Shown here one piece after another: positions 22,552 through 35,400 of a stretch of 64,000 nucleotides of DNA. The DNA comes from Mesorhabditis belari (taxonomy: Eukaryota; Nematoda; Chromadorea; Rhabditida; Rhabditidae): assembly GCA_958450365.1 (NCBI GenBank), contig CAUEEP010000878.1, forward strand, positions 1 to 64,000. The letters run 5' to 3'. Under the pieces are notes generated by a model. It ran no database searches. It worked only from the letters and a program-made list of their open reading frames with translations, and was not told where the DNA came from. The position numbers and the translations under genes are program-made. Position 1 is the stretch's first letter. Each line of letters begins with the position of its first letter.

Positions 22552-25500
22552 GAATAACAAAACGCTTGGTGGTTGGGTTGGATTGATTCGCGTTTATAGA
22601 GAAAAGATGTTTAGATTTTTAATAAGTTTATCGGTGATATGAAAGATAGGGGACTAACAAAGTGGAACGACCGGGAAAAGTACAGAAACTCTAAAACTTT
22701 AACAATTTTAAAAGAAACAGGAAAAGAGGGGTGGAAACAATAAAAGAATGAAGGAAATTTTAACAATAAACAAAATTTTATAACGGAAAAGAGAAAGGGG
22801 AACATACACGAGCAAACGATAACGAATTAAGACACGGCGAAGCGCCAAACCGGGCAACTATTCTTTAAAAGAATGAACTTTGAAGGAATGAGGAAAAGGG
22901 AGACGCAGTTTCGAGTACGATAGTTTAGGTGTGTTTTAGAATTTAGGGTTGGAAAGTTTTCAACCCTTACTCGAACTGAGGTTTTACTAAAGTTCTATTG
23001 TGAACTATCGTTTTAAAGAATTTTTCTAAGTCTTGACGGACTAGTTTGACTGAAAAGTAGCTTTACTTGACAAAATTTGCAAAACAAAAGTCAACGCACC
23101 TTAAACTAATTCCGAGAAGTGCTATTTACGAACCAAATTCGGCAATTTTTCAACCATTTACCCTATTTTCTCTAATAGTAGTGCACCCTGAGCGTCGCCT
23201 AAATGGCTCGAAATCTCAAAAACCGCTTATCAGAACCTATCGATGTGGGGTCGGAAAATGTGGCTGACGATGAGATCTAGTGGGGGATTTGAGTGTTGAG
23301 CTTCTGCAAAAAGCTTGGAAACCGTAAAATCGTCACTAACTCGGCTCGGCGCGGTGCACTACTATTAGAGAAAATACGGTATACATTTTGATGTAAGATA
23401 AAGCTTACACCTTATAATTCGGATCCGTGTAGTATTGAATCTCGATCATCGGTTTCTCTGGGCTGATCTGAACTTTAGTCTAACAAGTACATGTGCTCTC
23501 AATTACCGTAATTGTGTTTATAGTCGAGTTGTAGACGTCCGGCTCAACAGTAACTGTGAAAAAAACTTGTTCCGGTTGAACAAAGATCAGCCAATCGGTT
23601 AAATAGGGTAAAGTTGCTGCTTGAATTTTTCTGTAAAGAATTCTTCACGAAATGGAATTGAGTAGAATTCAATGATTGAATTGAGCTATTCAGCTAAGGT
23701 AACAAATTGGTGAAACAAATCACAAAAAGCGTTAGGATTTGGTTTTAGAAACGTGAATGTATCTTTGTACAACAATAAGAAAGCCATTTTTAATTGGCAA
23801 TTGATGACACAAAGGGATATTAAGCTATTGTTTAACACTTGCTTACCGTAACTTAACTTACCTACGATTAACTTACCGTAATTTCGAAAATAGAGGCTCT
23901 GATCGAAGCTTGTTCCTCTCTTCTTTATCAATGCATTTTTCATAAAAATCATGCATCAATTTTCGTTCCCGAGAAACTTGAAACAGTTCTGGTTTGATGA
24001 AAAGATCTAAAGTGATTCGATTGACCACCTCAGCCAGTTTAAAGTCCCTTGTTGGAGTATAAAAGTTGTAGACAGATTTAGGCTTTCTAATTACTACTTT
24101 AAAACAAGTCTCACAACAGAACAGTTGTCAATTTTATACAGGGTGACCAGAAATAACCCGTCCTTTTTTTCTAGACTCATATTTCTGCTATTTGTAGACG
24201 AAAACGATTAATTTCTTTTTTAAAATGAAAATTTACATTGTTTTCTGTATATGTTCAAGATTTTATGATCATAGCATCAATAGAGAATTTTTAATGAACG
24301 TTTAAAAATGGTTGATCAACAACAAAATGGTTGATCAACAAAATAAAGTTTCAAATTTGGATTTTTTGAAAAAACCCTACAAAATAATGTTTTTCTTTGC
24401 AGTTTTTTTCTAAGAGCAAAGTTTTTGTTATGTTTAAGTAGATTTAGTTCAAAAAAATATCAAATGCGTTAATATTTTCTATAAAATCATCGATAAAAGA
24501 ACCCTAAATTTGAGTTCAGGCTCGTTTTGAGATTTTTTGACCAGCTATTTTTGAGTATTCATAAAAAATTATCTATCAATGCTATGGTCATAAAATTTTG
24601 AACATATACAGAAAACAATGTAAATTTTCATTTAAAAAAGAAATGAATCATTTTCGTTTATAAATAACAGAGATATGAGGCTAGAACGGACTATTAGGAT
24701 GGGTTATTTTTCGTCAATCTGTACTGGTTTTCTTTTGTACTCTACTCTTTTATTATTTTGCAAATTACTGTTCAAAGGTTGTTTAATGCTTGATTATTTG
24801 ATTAAACTCAGTGAATTTCTAGTCAGTGTAACCAAAAATTCAATTCTCACCATAATATCTTTGTAGCACAGTGGCGCCCAGATGTTCTGTGGTCGATGTC
24901 ATGAAGAGAGTCTCATCAATTGGATGCTTCTTTTTCCAACCGGAACAGACGAATTTGTAGAAATCATCGCATGGATCAAGAGTTGAATCAATCGAATCCT
25001 CCAAACGAGAATGTGAGTCTCGTTGGGACAAATCCGGTCCAAGAGTGGTTAAATCTAGATTAAATCTAGAGTAAAGCTTTGAAGTTTTTGAATTTAGACA
25101 TCAATAAGAGGAAAAGCTTTGTCTTGCTTTGTCTAAATGTCTAAATTGTCTTTTGTCTTTTGTCTAAATGTCTAAATTGTCTAAATTCGAATTCTTATTT
25201 CTTATAGTTTATCAAAATTAAATTTAAATGACATAAAATTTAGTTTTAAATGAAAGAATTGTTGAGCTTTTTGAAAGGAAGTTCGAAAGGAAACGGTTTG
25301 AAATGAAAAAAGAACCAAATCTTTCTACATTGGACATCTTATTTTAAATTATTTTATTTCATTTTCATTTTAAATTCTATATTCTATTTGATATTCTATT
25401 TTATATTCTATTTTAAATTCAAATTTTATAATAAAATATTATACTAAAGAAGTTTCTAAAGAAGTTTCTAAAGAAGTTTCATTATTTCCCAAGCAATCAA

Positions 25501-26310
25501 CGGTAAAAGAACGCAAAAGACTGCGAAAAGACAGCCGTTCTCTGTGCACCCCCATAATCGCGCGCTTTCTGGCACACGGCCCGAGAGGGGGTCATAAAAA
25601 GGGGCGACTCGGCTATTTCCCTGTCGGTGCTCTGTTTGTTAGTCTAAATTCGATCGCGCATTATGTAGCTCGCAGTATCTTTAGACGACCGGCACCTCCC
25701 GATGCCTCTTCTCGTGAAGAGCTGCCCGGTAGAAGGAGCCAATCGAAAAGTTGAGCCACAAAAGGCACTCTCTAAATTCCCCAGCACCGGCAATGAAGAG
25801 TCCAAGGGGACCACTTTTTGCTGATTTTGTGAGAAGTCGAAATTTTAGGAGGGAATTTTGAGTAAAGTTAAATATTTTGCGAAAGAAAAAGGCGCAATTT
25901 TAGAATATTTAGAACATTAAGCTGAAAAATTTAAAATAATCACTACGGAAAGTTGAAAATAATCACTAAAAGTACAATGTCGGCCAGTGAGTACCATTAG
26001 TTCAATTTTGAGACAAAAACAGTTCAAACTGTACTTGTTTTCTCAGTTTTCTTATTGTTAGACGAGTAGTCAATGCTTTTCGCCGAGAAAACAATATTTG
26101 AAAGCACTTCCGTTCCATTAATCACGAATTTCTTCGGAATTGAGATCGTCAAATTTTCGGCCAAAAGACGAGCACCCGGATCAAGTTTTAACAGTTCACC
26201 GAGTTTTATTCTAAATTCATTTTGCATTGATTTAAAAAAACCTCTTACGAATCAGTGTCTTCAGCGGAATTGACGCAAAATTTCACGATCAATAAGAGGA
26301 AAAGCCTCAT
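18309..26310 (-). CDS. Secreted M13 (neprilysin-like) zinc metallopeptidase
   Basis: Role (family knowledge): extracellular zinc endopeptidase that cleaves short peptides. Seen, 16 exons on the minus strand: 26310-26249 (signal peptide [16 protein letters not shown]), 26210-26035, 25054-24851 ([15 protein letters not shown]), about 24096-23877, 23630-23507, 23479-23411, 22323-22174, 22111-22034, 21981-21814, 21538-21255 ([13 protein letters not shown]), 20740-20663, 20029-19864 ([12 protein letters not shown]), 19831-19706 (HEITHGFD, zinc ligands and catalytic Glu), 19564-19434, 19391-19221 (GENIADNGG, third zinc ligand Glu), 18485-18309 ([12 protein letters not shown] and terminal CRVW). Length about 794 residues, normal for M13. 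Most family members are type II membrane proteins; this one appears secreted. A TGA directly before the ATG fixes the start. Odd: exon 21538-21255 needs one extra T in the T-run near 21,455-21,460 to stay in frame. Two introns are only 27 and 32 bases. Introns carry at least three hairpin MITEs. Confidence 0.92.
20815..21214. mobile_element. Hairpin MITE in an M13 intron
   Basis: The left arm from GACGAGGTTTTTGATTTTTG is inverted at the right end (...CCAAAAACCTCGTC). Arms of about 170 bases include CAGGCAACCGATT and its inverse. The centre holds the perfect palindrome GGGTCACCGGTGACCC. Confidence 0.8.
22480..22558. repeat. (AAC)n-rich microsatellite
   Basis: AGGAACAACAACAAC units inside an M13 intron. 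Confidence 0.9.
23159..23381. mobile_element. MITE family A, copy 1 (TACCGTATTTTCTC termini)
   Basis: About 223 bases. The left end TACCCTATTTTCTCTAATAG is inverted at the right (CTATTAGAGAAAATACGGTA). Internal landmarks GTGCACC and GATGTGGGGTCGGAAAATGT are shared with copies at 38,512, 38,820 and 53,093. Sits in an M13 intron. Confidence 0.9.
24137..24723. mobile_element. 587-base hairpin MITE in an M13 intron, TA-flanked
   Basis: TACAGGGTGACCAGAAATAA at the left faces TTATTTTTCGTCAATCTGTA at the right. The segment ACATTGTTTTCTGTATATGT is inverted at 24,601-24,620. Ends and TA flanks suggest a Tc1/mariner-derived non-autonomous element. Confidence 0.85.
25540..25810. other. GC-rich island in an M13 intron
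   Basis: About 270 bases of much higher GC content than the surroundings (landmarks GCGCGCTTTCTGGCACACGG and CGACCGGCACCTCCCGATGC) between exons 25054-24851 and 26210-26035. It contains a TATA-like CATAAAAAGG on the plus strand. No rRNA, tRNA, SRP or snRNA signature was recognised. Could be an internal promoter, an ncRNA or an insertion. Confidence 0.4.
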
Positions 26311-26888
26311 TCAGACGAATAAACACTGATGATCGCGTTTTGTAATTCGACTCTCACTCCCGAAAAAGTGAACCCGTTGAACAAAGTGGGCGATTTGACA
26401 GAATTTTTGGTGATTCAAGTTTTTTTTTGTGCGCAAATCTCGAGCGATTTGGATGAACAGTCGACGAAAAAAAAAGAATGGGGCGGATCCGCGCCTAAAT
26501 CGCTTACCGGTTTCGGCCACGCTTCGCTCGTTTTTTTTTTGAGTCATCTGACAGTGTCGAGATTTGTTCTGAGAATGACATGAGAATAAAAAAATGTGTA
26601 CTTGTTTGTGAAATTGAAAACTTTATTGAAAAATAAATGATAGCCAATAAAATTTGAAACAATTTGGTTGAAAAAATGTCCCAAAATTTCAGAACAATTC
26701 AATTCTTCGGAAGGTTGATTTTAAAATTAGACTCAAAATGCACTTTTGTGCTAATTTAATCCATTTTCGTTTGAATTTAAGCAAGATTAAATAAAAAAGA
26801 TTAAAAGAAAGAGAACGGTTCGATCGATTGGATTGTTCTGAAATGTTGAGAAACTATGTAATCGATGAAGCGTTTTATTTTAAAAAGT

Positions 26889-27253
26889 ATGCCTTGCCCA
26901 TTAGCGCACCTTTTTTCGCGTTTTAAAAAAGCTCTAAAAAGCTAATATTAACCAATTTCTATTCCAAAAGTTGTTTTTCTAGGTAATTTTAGGGCGTAGA
27001 ATCGAAATTTTGACATATCAGAGCTTGTGGAAGCGAACGGACAGAGTTATACAAAGAGAAAAATCGACAATTTTCTGTAATTTGATCTAGCCGTTTTGTC
27101 TTTCAAATTGGTTCCACACGCTCTGTTATGTCAAAATTTGAATTCGACACCCTCAAATTACCTAGAAAAACAACATTTGGAATAGAAATTGGTTAACATT
27201 AGCTTTTTAGAGCTTTTTTAAAACGCGAAAAATGGTGCGATAATGGGCAAGGT
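26889..27253. mobile_element. Hairpin MITE, about 365 bases
   Basis: The arm GCCTTGCCCATTAGCGCACC is inverted at the right (GGTGCGATAATGGGCAAGGT), and AAAGCTCTAAAAAGCTAATA and its inverse follow. Arms of about 120 bases. Intergenic between the M13 and mannosidase genes. Confidence 0.88.
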
Positions 27254-27555
27254 GCGGAAAAAAAGGTCACATTTGTCCCACTCCCAAGAATGACCCAAAA
27301 ATGACGAGACCCGGACTATATATGAGACTTTTTGAAGATACTCAGCCGTTTAACTGATTTGGTGGGAAATTCCCTTCCACTGTAAAAATTGATTTTTTGA
27401 AAAACCTGCGCAAAAGATTGCTTTTATATTTTTTTTCGCGCGGGCGCACTTATTAGCAAAGCTATTAGCAAAACACTTTTTAGCAAAGCTATTACAATAG
27501 GCGGAAATCCGAATTTAGAAAGGGTACAAGTGTTTTCAGAATTTTTATGGGTAAA

Positions 27556-27672
27556 AATTGACTATCATTGGCTATCATTGGTTGTTATCATTGGCTATTA
27601 TCATTGGCTATTATCATTGGCTATCATTGGTTATTATCATTGGCTATCATTGGCTATTATCATTGGCTTTAA
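27556..27672. repeat. (TATCATTGGCTAT)n minisatellite
   Basis: About ten units of 9-12 bases. Confidence 0.9.
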
Positions 27673-28309
27673 GCTAATAATGTTTAACATCCTTTGAATG
27701 CTAAATATTACTAATTTCAGAACATTCTCTTCACTCAATTTTTTTTCTTTTTATTCATTGTTATTGGTTGTTGTTATTGACATTCAACATTGACCATTTG
27801 ACCAAGTTGAATCGAGACAATCGGATAGTATTTTGAGTGAGTGGACAGTCAAGTGTTGGACAAATAAATGTCAAAAAAACAGATCGGGTCAAAAACAGAT
27901 CGAATGCAAATTTTGCGATTTGAAAGTGTCAGTCTTATTGTTAGACTAGTGCATAGATGACTCAACAAGATACATAAAACTTAAAAAGAAAGATAAACTA
28001 AAAATATATTAGAAATGTTTTAAGTTTTATAAGTTTTAACTTCCGAATCAAATCAAAATCAAAATGCCGTGGAATCTACTGGAATCTACTGGATAAAGAA
28101 AGACAATGTGTCTCCAGTTTTCAACGCTCTCGACAGAAACATTCTTCATGCGGCTATTCCCTTGTCAACTTCAGCTACAAATAAAGATCAAGCTGATAAG
28201 TCGGATGAGGGTAAGCAATTTGAAGCTTTGTCCAATTGTATGTGTCCAACAGACCACCCAAGCTTTGTCCAATTGTCCAATTTTAGTTGGAGAATTTGGT
28301 TTGAACTAT

Positions 28310-28660
28310 CAGGTTGGCCGGAAAGTCTTTTCTGCTTTTTTAAAAGCTTACTTTTGAAATGAATCGATCTATGGTTTATTTTACCAATCGATCTATGATT
28401 TATTTTATCAAAAATCCTATTATTTCATTTCAAAAAGACGGATAAGACTTTCCAGCAATATCGAAATTTGGCCTATTGATAAGTGTGTTTCCTTTTTAGC
28501 ATTAAACTTGTACAGAAAGAGCTCTAAACCTCGTGACTGGCCCCCATAAATATCAGGTTGACCGGAAAGTCTTGTCCGCTTTAAAGCTTACTTTTTAAAA
28601 TAAATAATAAACCAATCGATCTATGATTTGTTTTATCAGAAAGTTCAATTATTTATTTGC
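28310..28660. mobile_element. Two mariner-end fragments
   Basis: CAGGTTGGCCGGAAAGTCTT at 28,312 and TATCAGGTTGACCGGAAAGT at 28,549 resemble mariner-type inverted-repeat ends. Each is followed by ATCGATCTATGATTT-like sequence, and GATAAGACTTTCC at 28,441 is an inverted end. No transposase remains. Confidence 0.55.
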
Positions 28661-29483
28661 AAATTCCCTTAGAAGAAATTCTGAAAAGATCGCGTTAGTT
28701 TGTTTTTTTAAAGATGTGAAGTCGAGCAGTTAAAAACGATGAAACTCAGCACTTTTTGTCGCAGAAATCTTTTTTGTTTCAAAAGATAAAAGATAGAGAA
28801 TGAAAAGTTAAGCAGATAGACAAATTTTCATAAAACTTCACTAAGCCATTTTCATTCTATGTTCATTGTAAAGATTTTTGAGAAAAACAAGAATTCCTGT
28901 CGAGATTTGACTCAAATTGACTCAAATTGATTCAAATTTGACTCAAATTTGACTCAAATTGACTCAAATTTGACTCAAATTTGCCTAAAAATGAGCTAAA
29001 TGAAATGGTTAATCATTCTTATTTAAAGAAAATCACACGTTGATCGGTTAATTATTCAAATCATTATTCATTTATTCATTCATTTATATGAAAATTTCAA
29101 AAAATCTGACAAGAAGGGACTTTCTGTCCAAACCAATATCTATAATAGCTATTGGATCTACAAGTAGAAGTCATAATTGACAAACTGTATTGTATTGTAT
29201 TGCATATTGTAGTATTGGATTGTATTGTAAATTGCAAATTTTGACAAACTCTCCTTTCAGCGTTGAACCATGTAACACTGACTCCTGAAAGCTTTTCACC
29301 TTCTCTCAATTCACAACAATTTTCTGAAAGGTGAAAGCAGTTATCAGAGCTTTCGGTTTCGCTGATAAATTTACGAGTGCCACTGGCCACGCTGGATATA
29401 AAGCGAATTCCTGAAGTTCTTATCAAAATTTAAAAGTATTTTTATTTGACCACATGTACAGAAATTATTTTTGAACGTTTTTA

Positions 29484-29492
29484 GAGGTCACA
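29484..29492 (+). promoter_or_regulatory. Probable trans-splice acceptor before the mannosidase ATG
   Basis: GTTTTTAG ends at 29,484, seven bases before the ATG, and no upstream exon is visible. This is the arrangement of a nematode spliced-leader acceptor. Confidence 0.5.
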
Positions 29493-32400
29493 TGAGGAGG
29501 CTCGGGTTATTAGCGGTTTGTTTGGCGTTGGCGAGATGTTGCTCTTGGGATGTAAGGAATTTTGAAAGTAAAACTTTGCTATTAAACGTTTGAAACTTTA
29601 GAAAATCCAAGTTGTATTGGAACCGTATTGGAACTGTATTAGATCAAAATGGGAACCGTATTGGAACCGTATTGGAACCGTATTAGATCAAAATAGGAAC
29701 CGTATTGGAACCGTATTAGATCAAGTTTTACAAAGTTTTACAGTTTTCTTTCAAGAATCCAAGTTTTGTTTGATGAATAGTTTGATTTTAATGAGTAAAA
29801 GTTACTTGTTAGAGCTAATTTTATTTATTTTGTCGATATTTGGTGTAATAGACAAGTTAAGAATCTGTAAACAGATCAATTTTAACCATAGACAGTTCTA
29901 GGGTGATCGATTTTAACAAAAAAAACTTTAGAATTGTAACCCAGTATCCACTGATCCGAATGTTTTGAATGTTCACTTGATTTGCCACAGTCACGACGAT
30001 TTGGGATGGCTGATCACCGTTGATCAGTACTATGAGAGAGGTGTGACTGCTGAAATTCTCTAAGCTTGTTTTTTCAGAAGTTCAATACATCTACGACACA
30101 GTGTTGCAAGAGTTGGAAAAAGACTCAACAAGGAGGTAAGCTTACAAGCTACAGCCTTCAATTGGAATTGGAATTAAATTGAAATTGGAATTAAATTGGA
30201 ATTGGAATTAAATTGGAATTGGGAATGAGGGAATCGCGAAATTTGAAAAGAATTTGAAAATCTAGATTCTCTTTTGCTGAAACTGGTTTCTTCATGCGAT
30301 GGGTGGAGAGTCGAAACTCGAGTATTCTAGCAAGATGGCAGAAATTGGTGGCAGCAGGTGGGTGAATGCTGTTTGATAAAGTAAATAAAGAACAACTAAC
30401 TGGCTACAGACTAGATTTGTTGAGTTTAAGCTTTCTTTTAGCTTTCTTTAAGATTTCTTTAAGCTTTCTTTAGGCTTTCTTTAAGCCTTCTTTAGGCTTT
30501 CTTTAAGCTTTCTTTAAGCTTTCTGTAGAGTTTATGGAACTTATGCCTATTCCTTAACTATGGAACTGAAATGGACAAACCTTTTTGAGACCTCTTTGCT
30601 TCTACTATTTCGGTATTGCTAGCCATAAATGTTGAAGGATTTAGTTTAATTGTTATAAAAGTATTTAGTCATTCTGTTATTTTTTGAATAAGCCATTTGT
30701 AATAAATCGAACCTTTTTGAGAACAAATAAATTTGAATCCTTTTTTCTATAATTTTAGCTGCAAAATAGCAAAAAAAGTTCGCGGTATCAAACCAGGAAA
30801 CAAAAATGCATAGGTACTGATCACAGGTGCCCACACTAACCACTAGGCTACGAGACACTTTTTCAGACCGAGCATTTGGACCTTTTATACTTGACAAGTG
30901 TGCCAGAAATTTGAAAAAACCTTTCAAAAATCAGGAACTTTGAGGCGATTTTTCTCAAAAATTTTGTCTGTCTGGCACACCGGAGACCTACTTTTTCGGA
31001 TTCAGGAAATTTTTTCCAAGAAAATGGGTGTTGTCGTTTGGCCAACGGCGGTGGTCAATCTGTGTGCATTTCTAGTAAGGACAGTACAGTCCAGGGTGTG
31101 GGAGAATTATGGTAACTTTATCAATTTATTGAACCTAACTCAGTTCTCGATGCCTCAAATCAAATAGCTCTTTTTTTGCTAGTACATTCTGAGTTATTTG
31201 CTTTAGGAAAAACATTATTGGACAAAGGGAATTGTTTCCTAAAAGTTCTGATGACTATTCAAAGTGCAGGGAATTCCCGGCCACAGAATTCCCGGCCACT
31301 ACGAATCGTTCTAAGATTCTATTTAGGGTTACAATTGCCGAAAAACATGAACATATTCAAGAAGTAGTCATAAAAGATTGAAATTAAATCAAAGAAATGG
31401 TTCTTTTCTTGCGCAAATTTCTAACCACCTAAAAATTGTGAAATCTCACCATTCGGCCGAGAATTCCCTGCACTTTGAATAATTATCAGAACTTTTAGGA
31501 AACAGTTACCTTTGTCCAATAATGTTTTTCCTAAAGCAAATAACTCAGAATATACTAGCAAAAAAGAGCTATTTGATTTGAGGCATCGAGAACTGAGTTA
31601 GGCTCAATAACTTGAGTTTCCATAATTCTGCCGCACTCTGTACAGTTAGTGTGGCGGGTGAGCTCTAAACTGGTCAAATACAATAAGCTTAAAAGTCATC
31701 GAAATATTAAACATCTCAATTTCTAAGTATTTAACCAGTTATGCAACTTTAAAAGTGACAAAATGGCTCACTTTTCACTTCTAGGACAAGCCGAGGCGAT
31801 CGGTGGAGGATGGGTGCAAAATGATGAGGCCACCGCTCACTATGTTGACATTATTGATCAAATGACATTGGGGTAACGAAGAAAAATTGGCCTAAAACTC
31901 TAGAAAAACTCGTAAAAACCTTTATTTTAGTTATGAACACCTGAAAAGCCTCTTCGGAGAGTGCGGCGCCCCACAAGCAGCCTGGCAAATTGACCCGTTC
32001 GGGCACAGCCGAGAGTTCGCCAATCTTGCAGCTCAGGTAACTCACTCATAAGGCAAAATTTGATTTGTATTTGATTTGATTTGATTTGCTTTGATTTGTA
32101 GACTGAAATCTATTAAAAAATTATCAAATTTCTTGTAGATGGGCATGACTTCATTGTGGTTTGCCAGAATTCACTACTTGGATCGAACCCAGCGTCGCAC
32201 TCAGAAGAATCTCGAGTTCAACTGGGTCGGAAACGATGAACAGAGTATGGGAATTTCTTTTTGATTTCTGAATTAAGCCATTAAGCCAGCCATTAAGCCA
32301 GCCAATAAGCTAGCCAATAAGCCAGCCAGCCAGCCAGCCATTAAGCCAGCCATTAAGCCAGCCATTAAGCCAGCCAATAAGCCAGCCAATAAGCCAGCCA

Positions 32401-35400
32401 TTAAGCCAGCCATTAAGCCAGCCATTAATCCAGCCAGCCAGCCATTAAGCCAGCCATTAAGCCAGCCAATAAGCCAGCCAGCCAGCCAGCCAGCCAATTT
32501 AATATAAAAGTCAAAAATTTGCTTACAAAAAGCTTTAGAAAAATCGATTTTCACGGGAAGCTTCTATTCTCATTATGGCCCACCAGACAATTTTTGCTTT
32601 GACTCTGGATGTAATGATGAGGAAATCAATGTAATTTTTGCTACAAAACACTCAGTCATCTAGACTGAATGTCTTTACTTTCACGTGAAGAGTTTAAGAG
32701 TTATTTTACTGTACTGATTAAAAATCAGATAATCCAACTTAGGATGGAAACGTTGACCGACGATCTCGACAATTTGCGGATGAAGTGAAAGCACAGGTAA
32801 CTTTTGTGCACAATTTACGAAAATTAATGACTAATTGGAATACTGTAGGGTTCAGTCTTTTATCTAACTTCAATAAATCTAAATCTAATAAATCTATATA
32901 AAAGAGTGTCTGTCTGTCTGTACGGGGATTTTCTCAGTCGTGTTTTGACCAATAAAGCTAAAACTTCTTTAGAAAATCTTAGAATATCTTGTAGTTGTGC
33001 CACTTAGAGAAAATTTAAAAAATCAAGGTTGGGGGAAACATTCGGGAGTCGAACCCGGACCGTGTGGGCCGTAGACAAGCGCGCTCCCGACTCTGCGCGC
33101 TCCCGACTCTTCCACGACGACAGAAACTAGCTTAGCATGAAAAACCCGGCGTTTTTTTTGCCTGGTCGGAATATAAAGTAGGCAATCAGCTTGACTGGTC
33201 AGATGGCAAGCTTGACTGACCATACGATTGCCTGGTTTAAATTGAAGAGGTGACAGACCATCCAAACTTGAGCACTGACAACGAATACTATAAATTATTT
33301 GTCCCAACGCAGTGCAATAATGTAGAAACTGTACTTTCAATAAGTATTATAAATATGGAAAATATTCTAATAGAAGCTCCCCGATTGTCCACGTTTTAGT
33401 GGGCAGAAAGTCGCAAAACGTCATTTTTAACTTAAAAAGGCATCAAGTCTTCGCAGAGTTGATCAATTTTTGTTTTTTTGGTATCAAAATGATCTTTGTA
33501 CACGTCCACACAAAAGTTATCGGTTTCGAGGGCGCAATCTTTCGACCACGCTGAAAACGAGCCGCCGAAAGTTAGTCGCGGCGAGCGAGTTGATTGAAAA
33601 AGTGCGATTTTTCGATAAAACGCGATTTTAAAAAATCGAGTCAGACGGATTTCGATAATTTCTTCACCATTCGATTCAGCACAATTTTCTGCGTCGGATG
33701 GATACTTAACGTGAAATTCTGATAGAGAACGTTTTTTGCCTTATTTCACGCGGATTTGCCCCTCCCCCTCTCTGTAGGAGCGTCACGTAGCGTAGTTTAA
33801 GTTTACTCTCAAACAAACGCTCATATCTCGACACTAGTGCGTTTATTTCTGCGCACTTTGGTATCAAATTAAAGTAGAGAGAATGGGTGATTTTTTGAGA
33901 TATAACACATATTTTTAGCATTAACCAGGGCTTAGAAAAAAAGATGGAAAAATGATGAAAAATCGGCTTTTTGTTATGTCAAAAAGGCAAAAGAAAAGTG
34001 GCAAAAAAGCCGATTTTTCATTATTTTTTTCTAAGCGCTGTTTAATGCTAAAAATATATGTGTTATATCTCAAAAAATCACCCATCCTCTCTACTTTAAT
34101 TTGATACCAAAGTGCGCAGAAATAAACGTACTAGTGTCGAGATATGACCGTTTATTTGAGAGTAAACTTGGACCACGCGACGCTCCTATAGAGGGCTTCT
34201 ATTAGAGTATTTGCTAGAAAGATATTACTGTCATTAGAGTTTCTATTTTTTTATGTTCATCTAGGCTTCTCACTATCGAACGAACAACGTCTTGTTGACG
34301 ATGGGCAACGATTTCAACTATCAACAAGCCAACAAGTGGTACCGAAATCTCGACAAGCTCGTTGCATACATCAATGCTAATGTGATTTTAAAACAATCTA
34401 GTACAAGTACAGCCATTAGCAAGTACCTAGTTTCAGCCAAGCTTTGGAATGAACGTCCAGTACTCGACTCCAGCCTGTTACGCGAATGCTCTCCAAGCAA
34501 CACCGACCATTTGGGGATCAAAACAAGACGATTTCTTTCCGTATGTAAATTTGAACCTTTAAAATTGCATGCCAGCCAGCCAGCCTTTTTCACTTATTTT
34601 TCAGATATGCTTCTGGTGATCACAGCTTCTGGACTGGGTATTTCACCTCAAGACCGGCTTTCAAGGGAATGATTCGTCAAGCTAGTTCGTATCTCAATGT
34701 AAGTATACAAAAAAAGTAATAATTCAATTAATTAGTTCAGTGAGAATACTAGATAATAAAGTAAAGAAATGAATGGAAAAGAAGCTAGCAAAAAAATGCG
34801 TTGACAAACCATTTACATAGTTTGTTATAGTTGGGCAAACAACTGACCGCTCACTTTAATTTGAACGACGATGCCGCTTTGGAAACAGCAAAGAGAGCCA
34901 GCGGACTTGTACAACATCATGATGGAGTCAGGTAAACAAAAATTCATTCGTTAAATACGCAGGACTGAGTCATCAGTTATCAATACCAGATTTTTAGTGG
35001 AACAGCCAAGCAAGTGGTCACTTACGACTACCAACAGCGCTTGGACAAGGGAGTGAGACAGCTTGAGGTGGGCTAAGCTTATGAATGTATTATATTATAT
35101 ATTATACCAGCCGGAAAACCCTCTTAACGGCGGGTTTTTCTGGATGTTTTGGGCAAGAAGCAAAGAGTCTTTGCTTGGATCTACTTGACATAAATAAGGC
35201 TCAGATTTATTGAAAGTTCAACTAGAACGTGGTAAGAGCAATGCATTAAGTTGGCTGCGGTGAAAACAATGACTGCAGGCAGGGTCGAACCCGTAGCTTC
35301 GGATTTGGGGACAGACGCTCTGGCAATCCGCCATGAGGGTACATTGAATTCGATACTTTCCCGCGCCCTTTCCTCTCAAGGGCTGTCTGTGCTGCCCTTG

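Noticed and set aside
26503..26581. Short exon MSFSEQISTLSDDS with a GTAAGC donor upstream of the M13 gene
   Set aside because: An in-frame TGA directly before the M13 ATG prevents it from extending that protein. It could be a 5' UTR exon, but this is unsupported.
28069..28362. 97-codon plus-strand frame (MESTGIYWIKKDN)
   Set aside because: Its end runs into a mariner inverted-repeat fragment, and there is no domain or splice support.
29097..29426. 109-codon frame on the minus strand, divergent from the mannosidase
   Set aside because: Contains low-complexity AATACAATAC repeats, no domain, no signal peptide; only 65 bases from the mannosidase ATG.
32273..32554. Ala/Gly/Leu-rich 93-codon frame
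   Set aside because: By-product of the AAGCCAGCCATT minisatellite inside a mannosidase intron.
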